Shown piece by piece: positions 44,580 to 53,595 of a stretch of 64,000 bases of DNA. Source of the DNA: Paucimonas sp. (lineage in GTDB: Bacteria; Pseudomonadota; Gammaproteobacteria; Pseudomonadales; Pseudomonadaceae); contig JAIRVG010000021.1 of the NCBI GenBank assembly GCA_031253995.1, positions 62,001 to 126,000 of the forward strand, given 5' to 3'. The notes under the pieces are model-generated. The model was not told the origin of the DNA. It did no database searches and saw only the letters and a program-made list of their open reading frames with translations. A program made the translations under genes and the position numbers. Every line of letters starts with the position of its first letter. Position 1 is the stretch's first letter.

Positions 44580-45413
44580 ATGACTTTCCTGGTGTTGCTG
44601 CTGGTGCTCTGGGTGGAGAAGTTCTCCGCCTTGCGCGGGCGCCTGCAGCGTGATGGTTTTTTCCTCGCCGAACTGGCGCGCCTGGAGCGCACGGGCAAGA
44701 CCCAGCCATGGTGGGTGCTGGCGATCGTGGTACTGGCGCCGGTGGCGCTGCTGGCTTTGCTCCTGCATGTGCTGGACCCGGTGGCCTACGGGCTGCTGGC
44801 CTTGCCGGTGCACCTGCTGGTGCTGGTCTACAGCCTGGGCCGCGGCGACGTGAAGGCGGCCCTCGGGCCATTCCGCGATGCCTGGCGGCGTGGCGACGAG
44901 CAGGCCGCGGTGCATGTGGCCGAGCGCGACCTGAAGGTGATCGCCGATAACGAGCAGAGCCTGTTGCACAAGGTCCAGGGGTATCTGCTGTGGGATGCAT
45001 GCCAGAGTTTCTTCGTGGTCATCTTCTGGTATGTGCTGCTTGGGCCTGCGGCGGCGCTGGCGTATCGGCTGCTGGCGCTGACCGCCGACAATGCCCGCAA
45101 CCCGGCGGTGCAGGAGCGGGCCCGGCAACTGCGCCATGCCTTCGACTGGGCGCCGGTGCGGGTGCTGGCGGCGAGCTTCGCCCTGGTCGGCAATTTTGTC
45201 GCGGTCAGCCGGGTGATGTTGCATGAGCTGCTCAACTGGCATATCGCGGCGCCGCGGCTGATCAACATTGCCGGGCATGCGGCAGCGGAGTTGCCGGCGA
45301 CCGCGCCGGCGGGTGAAGAAGGCTTGGCAGGGCTGGACAAGCTCTGGGAGCTGCTGCTGCGCTCGGCCGTGCTTTGGTATGCGTTCTTTGCCCTGTGGAC
45401 CGTTCTGGGTTGA
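44580..45413 (+). CDS. ampE: Regulatory signalling modulator AmpE
   Basis: Inner-membrane protein of 277 residues with several hydrophobic helices (VLAIVVLAPVALLALLLHVL, LLALPVHLLVLVY, FFVVIFWYVLLGPAAALAYRLL) and the AmpE start FLVLLLVLWVEKFSALR. It is encoded with ampD in the standard ampDE operon. Its exact role is unsettled; proposed to sense or modulate beta-lactamase induction. AAGGAG supports the start. Confidence 0.93.
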   Translation: MTFLVLLLVLWVEKFSALRGRLQRDGFFLAELARLERTGKTQPWWVLAIVVLAPVALLALLLHVLDPVAYGLLALPVHLLVLVYSLGRGDVKAALGPFRDAWRRGDEQAAVHVAERDLKVIADNEQSLLHKVQGYLLWDACQSFFVVIFWYVLLGPAAALAYRLLALTADNARNPAVQERARQLRHAFDWAPVRVLAASFALVGNFVAVSRVMLHELLNWHIAAPRLINIAGHAAAELPATAPAGEEGLAGLDKLWELLLRSAVLWYAFFALWTVLG

Positions 45414-45428
45414 ATCATTGATCTGGCA

Positions 45429-45458
45429 GGGCCCTGTGGAAGCAGCTTCACAGGGCCC
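45429..45458. terminator. Hairpin after ampE
   Basis: GGGCCCTGTGGAAGC-AGCTTCACAGGGCCC, a nearly perfect 15-bp palindrome 15 nt after the ampE stop. No T-run follows. Confidence 0.55.
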
Positions 45459-45485
45459 AACCAAATGACCGCCAAGTCATTTACC

Positions 45486-45512
45486 TTAAGTTACAAAGCC
45501 CTCCTTCGATAT
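45486..45512 (+). promoter_or_regulatory. Candidate FliA (sigma-28) promoter of the chemoreceptor gene
   Basis: TTAAGTTA-N11-TTCGATAT compared with the FliA consensus TAAAGTTT-N11-GCCGATAA: exact spacing and most core positions match. It is about 80 nt before the chemoreceptor start, as expected for a flagellar-class gene. Confidence 0.5.
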
Positions 45513-45593
45513 GCGCTATACAAGTGCAGGAGCGTCGCCAATGGCTAACTGCCATTGCGCCGGACAACAATAAGAAATCGAAGGAGACGACCA

Positions 45594-47624
45594 GTGAAGA
45601 GCCTGTTGCGTCCGGCCATTGCGCTGATGAACCGCCTGAGTTTCGGCATGAAGTTCAGCCTGATCAGCGTCCTGTTCTTCCTGCCCATGCTGGTGACCAA
45701 CTTCTACCTGGTCCGCGATTCCTACGCCAAGTTCAACGCCACCCGCATCGAGCTGCAGAGCCTCGACCTGCTGCGCGGCGCCCTGGCCGTGCGCGGCGAC
45801 CTGGAAACCCTCGGCAACCTGGTGCAGATCAACGCCGTGCTCGGCCAGTCGGGCAAGGCCGAGGACGTCGAGGCGCGTATCGCCAGCCTTGGCCAGCAGG
45901 TGCAGGCGAAACTCTCCGGGTTGCAGCCGGTGCACGACGACGAAGAACTGGCCAAGGCCTTCACCGACAAGCGCGATGAATTGCTCGATGCCCTGCGCGC
46001 GGCGTTGGGCGAGTCGTCGCTGCTGACCCAGGTGGCGCTGTTCGACAAGCTGCAGACCCCGGCACAGAACCTGCCGCGCCTGGTGGCCGGCCAGTCTGGC
46101 CTCAACCAGGACATCGACGGTGCCATGCGCCAACTGACCGAACTGGTCACCACGGTCACCCCGCAGGTCACCCAGGTTCTCGGCGAGGGCCGCGCCATGG
46201 GTTCCTATTCCCTTGGCCAGGGCTTTATCAACTCCACCGCCAGCACCCGTTTCGAAGACCTCCTGCTCAAGCTGGACAAGCTCTCCGCCGACTATGCCCT
46301 GAAGATCCAGGAAGCGCTGTCCGGCGATCGCCAGGCCGAAGCCCGCCTCGGCAGCCAGGCCGCCGCCAGCCAGGCGTCGCTCAAGCAGGCCGCCGAGCTG
46401 TTCGAAAGCCAGGTGGTGGTGGCCGAAACCCTGGATGCGCCGTGGGCCACCTTCTACAAGCAGACCAGCGACCTGATGGCCCGCACCTACACCCTCAACG
46501 AAGACACCGTGGCCTTCCTCGACCAGCAGTTGCAGTGGCGCCTCGGCGAATACCGCAGCCACATGATCCTGCTGGTGGTGGCGCTGGCCAGCGTGTTCTT
46601 CCTGGTGGTCTACCTGTACAGCGGCTTCTACGCCTCGACCCGCAACACCCTGAACAGCCTCGGCGAGGTGATGGACAAGGTGGCGGCCGGCGACATGACC
46701 GTCAGCTACCAGGTGCAGAGCCGTGACGAGCTGGGCGAGTTGGGGCAGATGTTCAATGGCACGGTGAAGCGCATCCATGACCTGATCGAGAAGGTCGGGC
46801 AGACCGTCACCGAAGTGGAGCGCCAGGCCGAGCAGGTGCATCAGGTATCGTCCCGCAGCAACCAGGCGGTGAGCGGCCAGCGCGGGCAGATCGAGCAGGT
46901 TGCCACGGCGATGAACCAGATGTCCGCCACCGCCCAGGAAGTGGCGCGCAGTGCGGCGGCGGCGGTGAGCAGCGCTCATAGCGTCAATCGGGAAACGGTT
47001 ACCGGGCGCGGCCTGGTGGAGTCGCAGCAGGGCAGCATCGCCGGGCTGGCGAAAGAGATCGACCAGTCGGTGGCGGTGATCAACCAGCTGGTCAGCGACA
47101 GCCAGGCCATCAGCCGGGTGCTGGAAGTGATCAAGAGCATTGCCGAGCAGACCAACCTGCTGGCGCTCAATGCCGCCATCGAAGCGGCGCGGGCTGGCGA
47201 GCAGGGCCGTGGTTTCGCGGTGGTGGCGGACGAAGTGCGTACCCTGGCCAAGCGGACGCAGCAGTCCACCGGGGAAATCGACGAGATGATCTCGCGGTTG
47301 CAGAACGGGGTGGGCGCGGCGGTAAGGGCGATGGACAGCAGTCACCAGATGGCGTCGGGCACGGTGAACCAGTCGCAGCAGGTGCAGCAGGCGCTGGAGA
47401 ACATTCTTGGGGCGATCGGCATGATCGTCGACCAGAACCAGCAGATCGCCGCGGCGGTGGAGCAGCAGACGGCGGTGGCCCATGACATCGACCAGAACAT
47501 CGTGCAGATCAATCGGGCGGCGGAGCACACCACCCAAGGGGCGCACCAGACCGAGGATGCCAGCCGGCAGTTGAGTTCGCAGGTGATGGAGCTGAAGCAG
47601 TTGATCGGGGCGTTCCGGGTCTGA
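45594..47624 (+). CDS. Methyl-accepting chemotaxis protein, membrane-bound
   Basis: Chemoreceptor of 676 residues. Two membrane helices (about residues 18-40 and 323-346) enclose a long periplasmic ligand domain of about 280 residues, mostly helical; a HAMP domain ([22 protein letters not shown]) and the signalling hairpin follow, with the tip near residue 517 ([20 protein letters not shown]). The GTG at 45594 is chosen because AAGGAG lies 7 nt upstream; no good ATG exists. The ligand is unknown. Confidence 0.92.
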   Translation: MKSLLRPAIALMNRLSFGMKFSLISVLFFLPMLVTNFYLVRDSYAKFNATRIELQSLDLLRGALAVRGDLETLGNLVQINAVLGQSGKAEDVEARIASLGQQVQAKLSGLQPVHDDEELAKAFTDKRDELLDALRAALGESSLLTQVALFDKLQTPAQNLPRLVAGQSGLNQDIDGAMRQLTELVTTVTPQVTQVLGEGRAMGSYSLGQGFINSTASTRFEDLLLKLDKLSADYALKIQEALSGDRQAEARLGSQAAASQASLKQAAELFESQVVVAETLDAPWATFYKQTSDLMARTYTLNEDTVAFLDQQLQWRLGEYRSHMILLVVALASVFFLVVYLYSGFYASTRNTLNSLGEVMDKVAAGDMTVSYQVQSRDELGELGQMFNGTVKRIHDLIEKVGQTVTEVERQAEQVHQVSSRSNQAVSGQRGQIEQVATAMNQMSATAQEVARSAAAAVSSAHSVNRETVTGRGLVESQQGSIAGLAKEIDQSVAVINQLVSDSQAISRVLEVIKSIAEQTNLLALNAAIEAARAGEQGRGFAVVADEVRTLAKRTQQSTGEIDEMISRLQNGVGAAVRAMDSSHQMASGTVNQSQQVQQALENILGAIGMIVDQNQQIAAAVEQQTAVAHDIDQNIVQINRAAEHTTQGAHQTEDASRQLSSQVMELKQLIGAFRV

Positions 47625-47713
47625 TAGACGCGAGAGTTCGACCCTGACCCGCTCTCATTGATTTAGCAGGGACCCTGTGGGAGCGGGTCAAGCATTCGAC
47701 GCATGTTCAAACC

Positions 47714-48493
47714 TTATTCCCAGCCGAATAGCTGGCAGGCATTTCGCGTGCTGGCCTCGGCCAGCACTTCAACGCCAACCCCCATGATCCCCGCCAACGC
47801 CCCGGCAATCTCCGGCAGATGCACCGGACTGTTCCTCATCCCCGGAAACATCGCCGGCGCCATGTCCGGCGCATCGGTCTCCAGCACCACGCTGTCCAGC
47901 GGCAACCGCGGCAGCACCTTGTGCAGGCGCAGCGCCTGCGGCCAGGTGGCGGCACCGCCCAGCCCGAGGCGGAAGCCCAGCCTGATGTACTCCCGCGCTT
48001 CCTCGTAGCTGCCGGCAAAGGCATGGATGATCCCACCACGCCCTAGCTTGAACCGCTTCAGGGTGGCGATCACCGCCGCATGGCTACGCCGCACGTGCAG
48101 CAGCGCCGGCAATTCGAAATCCTTCGCCAGTTGCAACTGCGCTTCGAACAACACCTGCTGCCGCTCGCGATCCAGCGCTTCCAGGTAGTAATCCAGCCCG
48201 AACTCACCCACCGCGCACAGCTGCGGATCATCCTGGCAACGCGACAGCCAGTCGCCCAGCGCATCGAGATGCCCGGGCTGATGATCGTCGAGGTACACCG
48301 GATGCAACCCGAATGCCGCATGCAACCCCGGCTCGGCCTTGACCAGGTTCCACACCCGCTGCCAGTTGGCCTCGTACACCCCCAGCACCACCATCTTCTC
48401 CACCCCGCCGGCCCGCGCCGCCGCCAGCAGTTCGCGGCGGTCGGCGTCGAAGTCGGGGAAGTCGAGGTGGGTGTGGGTGTCGATCAGGCGCAT
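47714..48493 (-). CDS. TatD family hydrolase (DNase)
   Basis: Metal-dependent hydrolase of 259 residues. Metal ligands: DTHTHLD at the N-terminus, the glutamate in AVGEFGLDYYLE, histidines in ALLHVRRSH and IIHAFAGSYEEA, and the aspartate in VLETDAPDMAP. TatD enzymes degrade DNA in a 3'-5' manner and are linked to DNA repair. The start is 1 nt beyond the cra stop, so it is probably co-transcribed with the repressor. Confidence 0.9.
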   Translation of the reverse strand: MRLIDTHTHLDFPDFDADRRELLAAARAGGVEKMVVLGVYEANWQRVWNLVKAEPGLHAAFGLHPVYLDDHQPGHLDALGDWLSRCQDDPQLCAVGEFGLDYYLEALDRERQQVLFEAQLQLAKDFELPALLHVRRSHAAVIATLKRFKLGRGGIIHAFAGSYEEAREYIRLGFRLGLGGAATWPQALRLHKVLPRLPLDSVVLETDAPDMAPAMFPGMRNSPVHLPEIAGALAGIMGVGVEVLAEASTRNACQLFGWE

Positions 48494-48494
48494 G

Positions 48495-49490
48495 TCAGCC
48501 CTTGAAGATCCGCTGCTTGAAGGTGCGCGCCACGGCATGGATGCCCGGCTGGTACTGCTTTTGTTCCACCGCGGCGAGGGCAAGTTCCAACGCGGTCTCG
48601 GCGATCAGGCCGTGTTGCTGGGCCATGGCGTTGACCGGCAGCGGCAGGAAGTCGAGCAACTGGGTATCGCCGAAGGTGCCCAGGTGCAGCGCGCGGGAGT
48701 CCGCCGGACGGGTCGACAGCACGTCGAACACACCCTGCAGCAGCACGTAGGAAGTGGTCACCAGGGCATCCGGCAGGCGCCCCTGTTCGGCCAGCAGTTC
48801 GCTCATCAACTGGCGCCCGCATTCACGGCTGAAGGCCTCGCCCTGGTACTGGCTGACCTGGCCGTTGAACGCATGCAGGGCCTGGTCGAAACCGCTGGCG
48901 CGGGCCTGGCTGACGCTCAGCTCCGGGCGCGCGCCGATCAGGGCGATGTTGGTCGGCTGCAGTTGCAGCAGGCTGCGGGTCAGTTCCAGGCTGGCCGGCT
49001 GGTCGTCGCTGACCACCGAGCAGAACACCTTCGGGTCCATGGTGCGGTCGATGGCGATGATCGGCATGCCCTTGGCTTGCAGCTCGCGGTAGCTGTCATC
49101 GCTCGGCGGCAGGCAGCTGGCGACGAACAGCGCATCGCAGCGCCGTGCGCGGAACAGCTGCTGCAACTGCCGCTCGCTGTCCGGCTGGTCGTCGCTGCTG
49201 GCGATCAGCAGCTGGTAGCCGCGGGTCCGCGCGCCCTGTTCGAGCCGCTTGGCGATGCAGGCGTAGCTGGGGTTTTCCAGGTCGGGAAGAATGAAACCGA
49301 GGGTCCGGGTATGCCGGCTGCGCAGACCGGCCGCCTGCGGGTTGGGGGTGAAGCCATGGGCTTCGACCACAGCGCGGACACGCTCCACAGTCGCATTGCT
49401 GATGCGTTGCTGCTCGGCCTTGCCGTTGATGACGTAGCTGGCGGTGGTCACGGAGACGCCGGCCAGACGGGCTATATCGCTGAGTTTCAC
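48495..49490 (-). CDS. cra: Catabolite repressor/activator Cra (FruR), LacI family
   Basis: Repressor of 331 residues. N-terminal helix-turn-helix and hinge: MKLSDIARLAGVSVTTASYVINGKAEQQRIS, HGFTPNPQAAGLRSRHTRT; the rest is a periplasmic-binding-type effector domain. Cra binds fructose-1-phosphate, made by the fructose PTS. Divergent from fruBKA with a matching operator at 49649-49663. Encoded upstream of tatD. Confidence 0.95.
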   Translation of the reverse strand: MKLSDIARLAGVSVTTASYVINGKAEQQRISNATVERVRAVVEAHGFTPNPQAAGLRSRHTRTLGFILPDLENPSYACIAKRLEQGARTRGYQLLIASSDDQPDSERQLQQLFRARRCDALFVASCLPPSDDSYRELQAKGMPIIAIDRTMDPKVFCSVVSDDQPASLELTRSLLQLQPTNIALIGARPELSVSQARASGFDQALHAFNGQVSQYQGEAFSRECGRQLMSELLAEQGRLPDALVTTSYVLLQGVFDVLSTRPADSRALHLGTFGDTQLLDFLPLPVNAMAQQHGLIAETALELALAAVEQKQYQPGIHAVARTFKQRIFKG

Positions 49491-49648
49491 CAGATTTTCC
49501 TTGTTATATGCCGGGGGCGGGGACTAAGCCTGGCCGGTCATTGTCGCCGATCCTGTGCCGGGGGCGCAGGCGACCATTGTCGCAATTGTCCGACACGAAA
49601 GGGCTTCTTTGTTCACAGGTTATCGAGTAACGTGCTCGTTATTTTCAG

Positions 49649-49663
49649 ATTAAACGTTTCAGC
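49649..49663. promoter_or_regulatory. Cra/FruR operator before fruB
   Basis: ATTAAACGTTTCAGC contains TTAAACGTTTCA, the Cra operator I recall for the P. putida fruB promoter and close to the enteric consensus TGAAWCGWTTCA. It lies about 120 nt before the fruB start, in the divergent cra/fruB region. Confidence 0.85.
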
Positions 49664-49780
49664 ACGCTATTTTTCTGCCGCACCTTGGGCGTGCCAAAGG
49701 ATCAGACAAGTACTGGCCCTATGCTTGTAACCACACAACAATACCTCGGCGCCGCCCTGGCGTTGCAAAAGGAGAGGACG

Positions 49781-52639
49781 ATGCTCGAATTCACCACGGC
49801 GCAGATTGCCCTGGGTCAGGTGGCTGTGGATAAAACCGCTGCCCTGGGCCTGCTGGCGGCCCGGCTGGTCGAGGATGGCCTGGTGGCCGAGGGGTACCTG
49901 GCCGGCCTGCAGGCGCGGGAAGCCCAGGGTTCGACCTACCTTGGCCAGGGCATCGCCATTCCCCACGGCACGCCGCAGACCCGTGACCAGGTGTTCGCCA
50001 CCGGCGTGCGGCTGATGCAATTCCCCGAGGGCGTGGACTGGGGTGACGGGCAGATCGTCTACCTGGCGATCGCTATCGCCGCCCGTTCCGACGAGCACCT
50101 GCGCCTGCTCCAGCAATTGACCCGGGCCCTCGGCGAGGCGGACCTGGCCGAGGCCCTGCGTGGCGCTGCGAGTGCCGAGGCACTGTTGCAACTGCTGCAA
50201 GGTGCGCCGCGGGAAGTGTTGCTGGATGAGCGCAGCATCGGCCTCGGCGTGTCCGCCGACGATTACGACGACCTGCTCTGGCAAGGCGCGCGCTTGCTGC
50301 GCCGGGCCGAATGCGTCGACGCCAGCTTCAGCGCACGCCTGCAACAGAACGAACCGCTGCTGCTGGGCGAGGGCCTCTGGCTGCTGTCCTGCGATCAGTC
50401 GGTGCGCGCGCCCGGCCTGGCCTTCGTGACCCCGCAGCAGCCACTGCGCCACCTCGGCCAGCCGCTCAACGGCCTGTTTTGCCTGGCCAGCCACGGCGAT
50501 GCTCAACATGGCCTGCTGGATCGCCTGTGCACCCTGCTGATCGAAGGCCGCGGCCAGGAACTGCTGCGTGCCACCGCCGTGCGTGGCGTGCTCGCCCTGC
50601 TCGGCGGCGCGGTGCCGGACGACTGGCCCAGCGCGCGCATTGCCCTGGCCAACCCCCATGGCCTGCATGCGCGGCCGGCGAAGATCCTGGCGCAACTGGC
50701 CAAGGAATTCGACGGCGAAGTGCGCGTGCGCCTGGCCGACAGTGCTGGCACGCCGGTGTCGGTCAAGAGCCTGAGCAAGCTGCTGAGCCTCGGTGCACGG
50801 CGCGGCCAGGTGCTGGAGTTCAGCGTCGAGCCGGCCATTGCCGAGGCCCTGCCGCTGCTGCTCAAGGCGGTGGAGGGCGGGCTCGGCGAAGAAGTCGAGG
50901 CCCTGGTGCCGCTGGCACCGATGCCGCAGGAACTGGATGAAGCCGATATCGTCCCGCTGCAGCCGGTGGCAGGTGCTGTCATCCAGGGCGTGGCGGCCGC
51001 TTCCGGCATTGCCAGTGGTCCGGCCCATGTACAACTGCTGCAGACCTTCGACTATCCGCTGCGCGGCGAATCGCCGGCCGTGGAGCGCCAGCACCTGGGG
51101 GCGGCGCTGGACCAGGTCCGTGCCGATATCGACCAGCTGATCCAGCGCAGCGACGTCACCGCGATCCGCGAGATCTTCATCACCCACCAGGAAATGCTCG
51201 CCGATCCCGGCCTGGCCGAGGAAGTCGAGACGCGCCTGCGCCAGGGCGAAAGCGCCCCGGCGGCCTGGCTGGCGGTGATCGACAGTGCGGCACGCCAGCA
51301 GGAATCGTTGCAGGACACCTTGCTCGCCGAACGCGCCGCCGACCTGCGGGACGTCGGGCGTCGCGTGCTGATGCAGCTCTGCGGCATCAGCGAAACGCCG
51401 GAACCCGCGCAACCCTACGTGCTGGTGATGGCCGAGGTCGGTCCCTCCGACGTGGCCCGTCTCGATCCGGCGCGGGTCGCCGGTATTCTCACTGCACGCG
51501 GCGGCGCCACCGCCCACAGCGCCATCGTCGCGCGGGCGCTGGGCATTCCCGCCGTGGTCGGTGCCGGCGACGGCGTGTTGCTGATCGCCTCGGGCACGCC
51601 GCTGCTGCTCGACGGCCAGCGCGGCCGGGTTACCGTCGATCCGGCCATCGACGTCCTGGCCCACGCCCTGGCCGAACGGGAGCAGCGTGCACAGCGCCAG
51701 CAGGCCGCCGATGCCCGGCGCCTGGAACCGGCCATCACCACCGACGGCCACGCTGTCGAAGTGTTCGCCAATATCGGCGAAAGCGCCGGGATCGACCGGG
51801 TGGTGGCGCAGGGTGCCGAAGGCGTGGGCCTGCTGCGTACCGAACTGATCTTCATGGCCCACCCGCAACTGCCGGACGAGGCCACCCAGGAAGCTGAATA
51901 CCGCCGCGTGCTCGACGGCCTCGACGGCCGGCCGCTGGTGGTGCGCACCCTCGATGTCGGCGGCGACAAGCCCCTGCCGTACTGGCCGATCGCCAAGGAG
52001 GAGAATCCCTTCCTCGGCGTGCGCGGCATTCGCCTGACCCTGCAACGGCCCAAGGTCATGGAAAGCCAGTTGCGCGCCCTGTTGCGCGCGGCAGGCGACC
52101 GGCCGCTGCGGATCATGTTCCCCATGGTCGGCCAGGTCGAGGAATGGCGCGAGGCGCGACGCATGGTCAACCGCCTGCTGGAGGAAATCCCGGTGGCCGA
52201 CCTGCAGGTCGGGATCATGATCGAAGTGCCCTCGGCGGCCCTGCTTGCACCGGTGCTGGCGGCGGAAGTGGATTTCTTCAGCGTCGGCACCAACGACCTG
52301 ACCCAGTACACCCTGGCCATCGACCGTGGTCACCCGAGCCTTTCGGCCCAGGCCGACGGCCTGCACCCGGCGGTGCTGAGCCTGATCGACATGACCGTGC
52401 GCGCCGCCCATGCCCATGGCAAGTGGGTCGGCGTGTGCGGCGAACTGGCCGCGGATGTGCAGGCGATACCCCTGCTGGTGGGGCTGGATGTGGATGAATT
52501 GAGCGTGGCGGCGCGCAGCATTGCCGAAACCAAGGCACAGGTGCGCGCGCTGAGTATTGAACAGGCCCGGAGCCTGGCGCGACAGGCGCTGGCCCTGGGC
52601 AGTGCCGCCGAGGTGCGGGCACTGGTGGAGATGCACTGA
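49781..52639 (+). CDS. fruB: Fructose PTS multiphosphoryl transfer protein (EIIA-HPr-EI)
   Basis: Fusion protein of 952 residues. An EIIA-Fru domain with H62 (GIAIPHGTPQT), an FPr/HPr domain with H296 (ANPHGLHARPAKIL) and an enzyme I domain with H579 (GGATAHSAIVARAL) plus the PEP site (NDLTQYTLAIDRGHP) follow each other. It takes phosphate from PEP and passes it to FruA for fructose uptake. AAAGGAG before the ATG fixes the start. Overlaps fruK by one base. Confidence 0.96.
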   Translation: MLEFTTAQIALGQVAVDKTAALGLLAARLVEDGLVAEGYLAGLQAREAQGSTYLGQGIAIPHGTPQTRDQVFATGVRLMQFPEGVDWGDGQIVYLAIAIAARSDEHLRLLQQLTRALGEADLAEALRGAASAEALLQLLQGAPREVLLDERSIGLGVSADDYDDLLWQGARLLRRAECVDASFSARLQQNEPLLLGEGLWLLSCDQSVRAPGLAFVTPQQPLRHLGQPLNGLFCLASHGDAQHGLLDRLCTLLIEGRGQELLRATAVRGVLALLGGAVPDDWPSARIALANPHGLHARPAKILAQLAKEFDGEVRVRLADSAGTPVSVKSLSKLLSLGARRGQVLEFSVEPAIAEALPLLLKAVEGGLGEEVEALVPLAPMPQELDEADIVPLQPVAGAVIQGVAAASGIASGPAHVQLLQTFDYPLRGESPAVERQHLGAALDQVRADIDQLIQRSDVTAIREIFITHQEMLADPGLAEEVETRLRQGESAPAAWLAVIDSAARQQESLQDTLLAERAADLRDVGRRVLMQLCGISETPEPAQPYVLVMAEVGPSDVARLDPARVAGILTARGGATAHSAIVARALGIPAVVGAGDGVLLIASGTPLLLDGQRGRVTVDPAIDVLAHALAEREQRAQRQQAADARRLEPAITTDGHAVEVFANIGESAGIDRVVAQGAEGVGLLRTELIFMAHPQLPDEATQEAEYRRVLDGLDGRPLVVRTLDVGGDKPLPYWPIAKEENPFLGVRGIRLTLQRPKVMESQLRALLRAAGDRPLRIMFPMVGQVEEWREARRMVNRLLEEIPVADLQVGIMIEVPSAALLAPVLAAEVDFFSVGTNDLTQYTLAIDRGHPSLSAQADGLHPAVLSLIDMTVRAAHAHGKWVGVCGELAADVQAIPLLVGLDVDELSVAARSIAETKAQVRALSIEQARSLARQALALGSAAEVRALVEMH

Positions 52640-53595
52640 TGGCGAAGATCCTGACCTTGACCCTCAACCCGGCGCTGGACGTCACCGTGAGCCTCGACGC
52701 CCTGCGTCCCGGCGCGGTCAACCGCGCTTCGGCGCAGCACAGCCATGCCGCCGGCAAGGGCCTGAACGTGGCCCAGGTGCTGGCCGACCTCGGTCACCAG
52801 CTGAGCGTCAGCGGTTTCCTGGGTGTGGATAACCTTGGCCCGTTCGAAGCGTTGATCCAGCAGCGTGGCTTCGTCGATGGCTTTATCCGGGTGCCTGGCG
52901 AGACCCGCAGCAATATCAAGCTGGTGGAGGCGGGTGGCCAGGTCACCGATATCAATGGTCCTGGCCCGCAGGTGGACGAGGCGGCGCGTGACGCACTGTT
53001 GCAGCGCCTGGACCAGCTGGCGCCGGGGCACGATGCGGTGGTGGTGGCCGGCAGCCTGCCTCGCGGGGTCACGCCGGAATGGCTGGAACAGTTGCTCCTG
53101 CGCCTCAGAGGCATGGGCCTGAAAGTTGCCTTCGACAGCAGTGGCGCGGCCCTGGATGCCGGCCTGCGCGCCACGCCGTGGCTGATCAAGCCGAACACCG
53201 AGGAACTGGGTGAAGCCGTGGGCCGCCCGCTGCTCGACCTGGGTGAACAGCGCGAGGCGGCGCAGCGCCTGCTCGACCAGGGCATCGCCCATGTGGTGGT
53301 ATCCCAGGGCGAGGAGGGCGTCAACTGGTTCAGCGCCGCCGGCGTGCTGCAAGGCGTGCCGCCGCAGGTGACGGTCGCCAGTACCGTCGGCGCCGGTGAT
53401 TCCCTGCTGGCCGGCATGCTCCATGGCCTGCTGGCGGCCGAGCCGGCGCCGCAGACCCTGCGCCGCGCCACTGCCATCGCCGCCCAGGCGGTCAGCCAGA
53501 TCGGCTTCGGCATCAACGACCGCGCGCAACTGGCGCGTTTCGAAGCCGAGGTCGTTATCCACAACCCCGACGCAGAACAAGAGGGTGCCCAATGA
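52639..53595 (+). CDS. fruK: 1-phosphofructokinase
   Basis: PfkB-family kinase of 318 residues. Landmarks: ILTLTLNPALDVTVSLD, the substrate motif HAAGKGLNVAQVLADLG, VVVAGSLPRGV and the catalytic STVGAGDSLLAGMLHG. It phosphorylates fructose-1-phosphate to the 1,6-bisphosphate, thereby removing the Cra effector. Translationally coupled to fruB (1-bp overlap) and to fruA (4-bp overlap). Confidence 0.96.
   Translation: MAKILTLTLNPALDVTVSLDALRPGAVNRASAQHSHAAGKGLNVAQVLADLGHQLSVSGFLGVDNLGPFEALIQQRGFVDGFIRVPGETRSNIKLVEAGGQVTDINGPGPQVDEAARDALLQRLDQLAPGHDAVVVAGSLPRGVTPEWLEQLLLRLRGMGLKVAFDSSGAALDAGLRATPWLIKPNTEELGEAVGRPLLDLGEQREAAQRLLDQGIAHVVVSQGEEGVNWFSAAGVLQGVPPQVTVASTVGAGDSLLAGMLHGLLAAEPAPQTLRRATAIAAQAVSQIGFGINDRAQLARFEAEVVIHNPDAEQEGAQ

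Noticed and set aside
47653..47700. GGGAGCGGGT half-palindrome after the chemoreceptor gene
   Set aside because: Only one arm of the palindrome is present; no hairpin can form.
49667..52636. Minus-strand frame of nearly 1000 codons opposite fruB
   Set aside because: Antisense shadow of a well-recognised PTS protein; no motif or ribosome site supports it.
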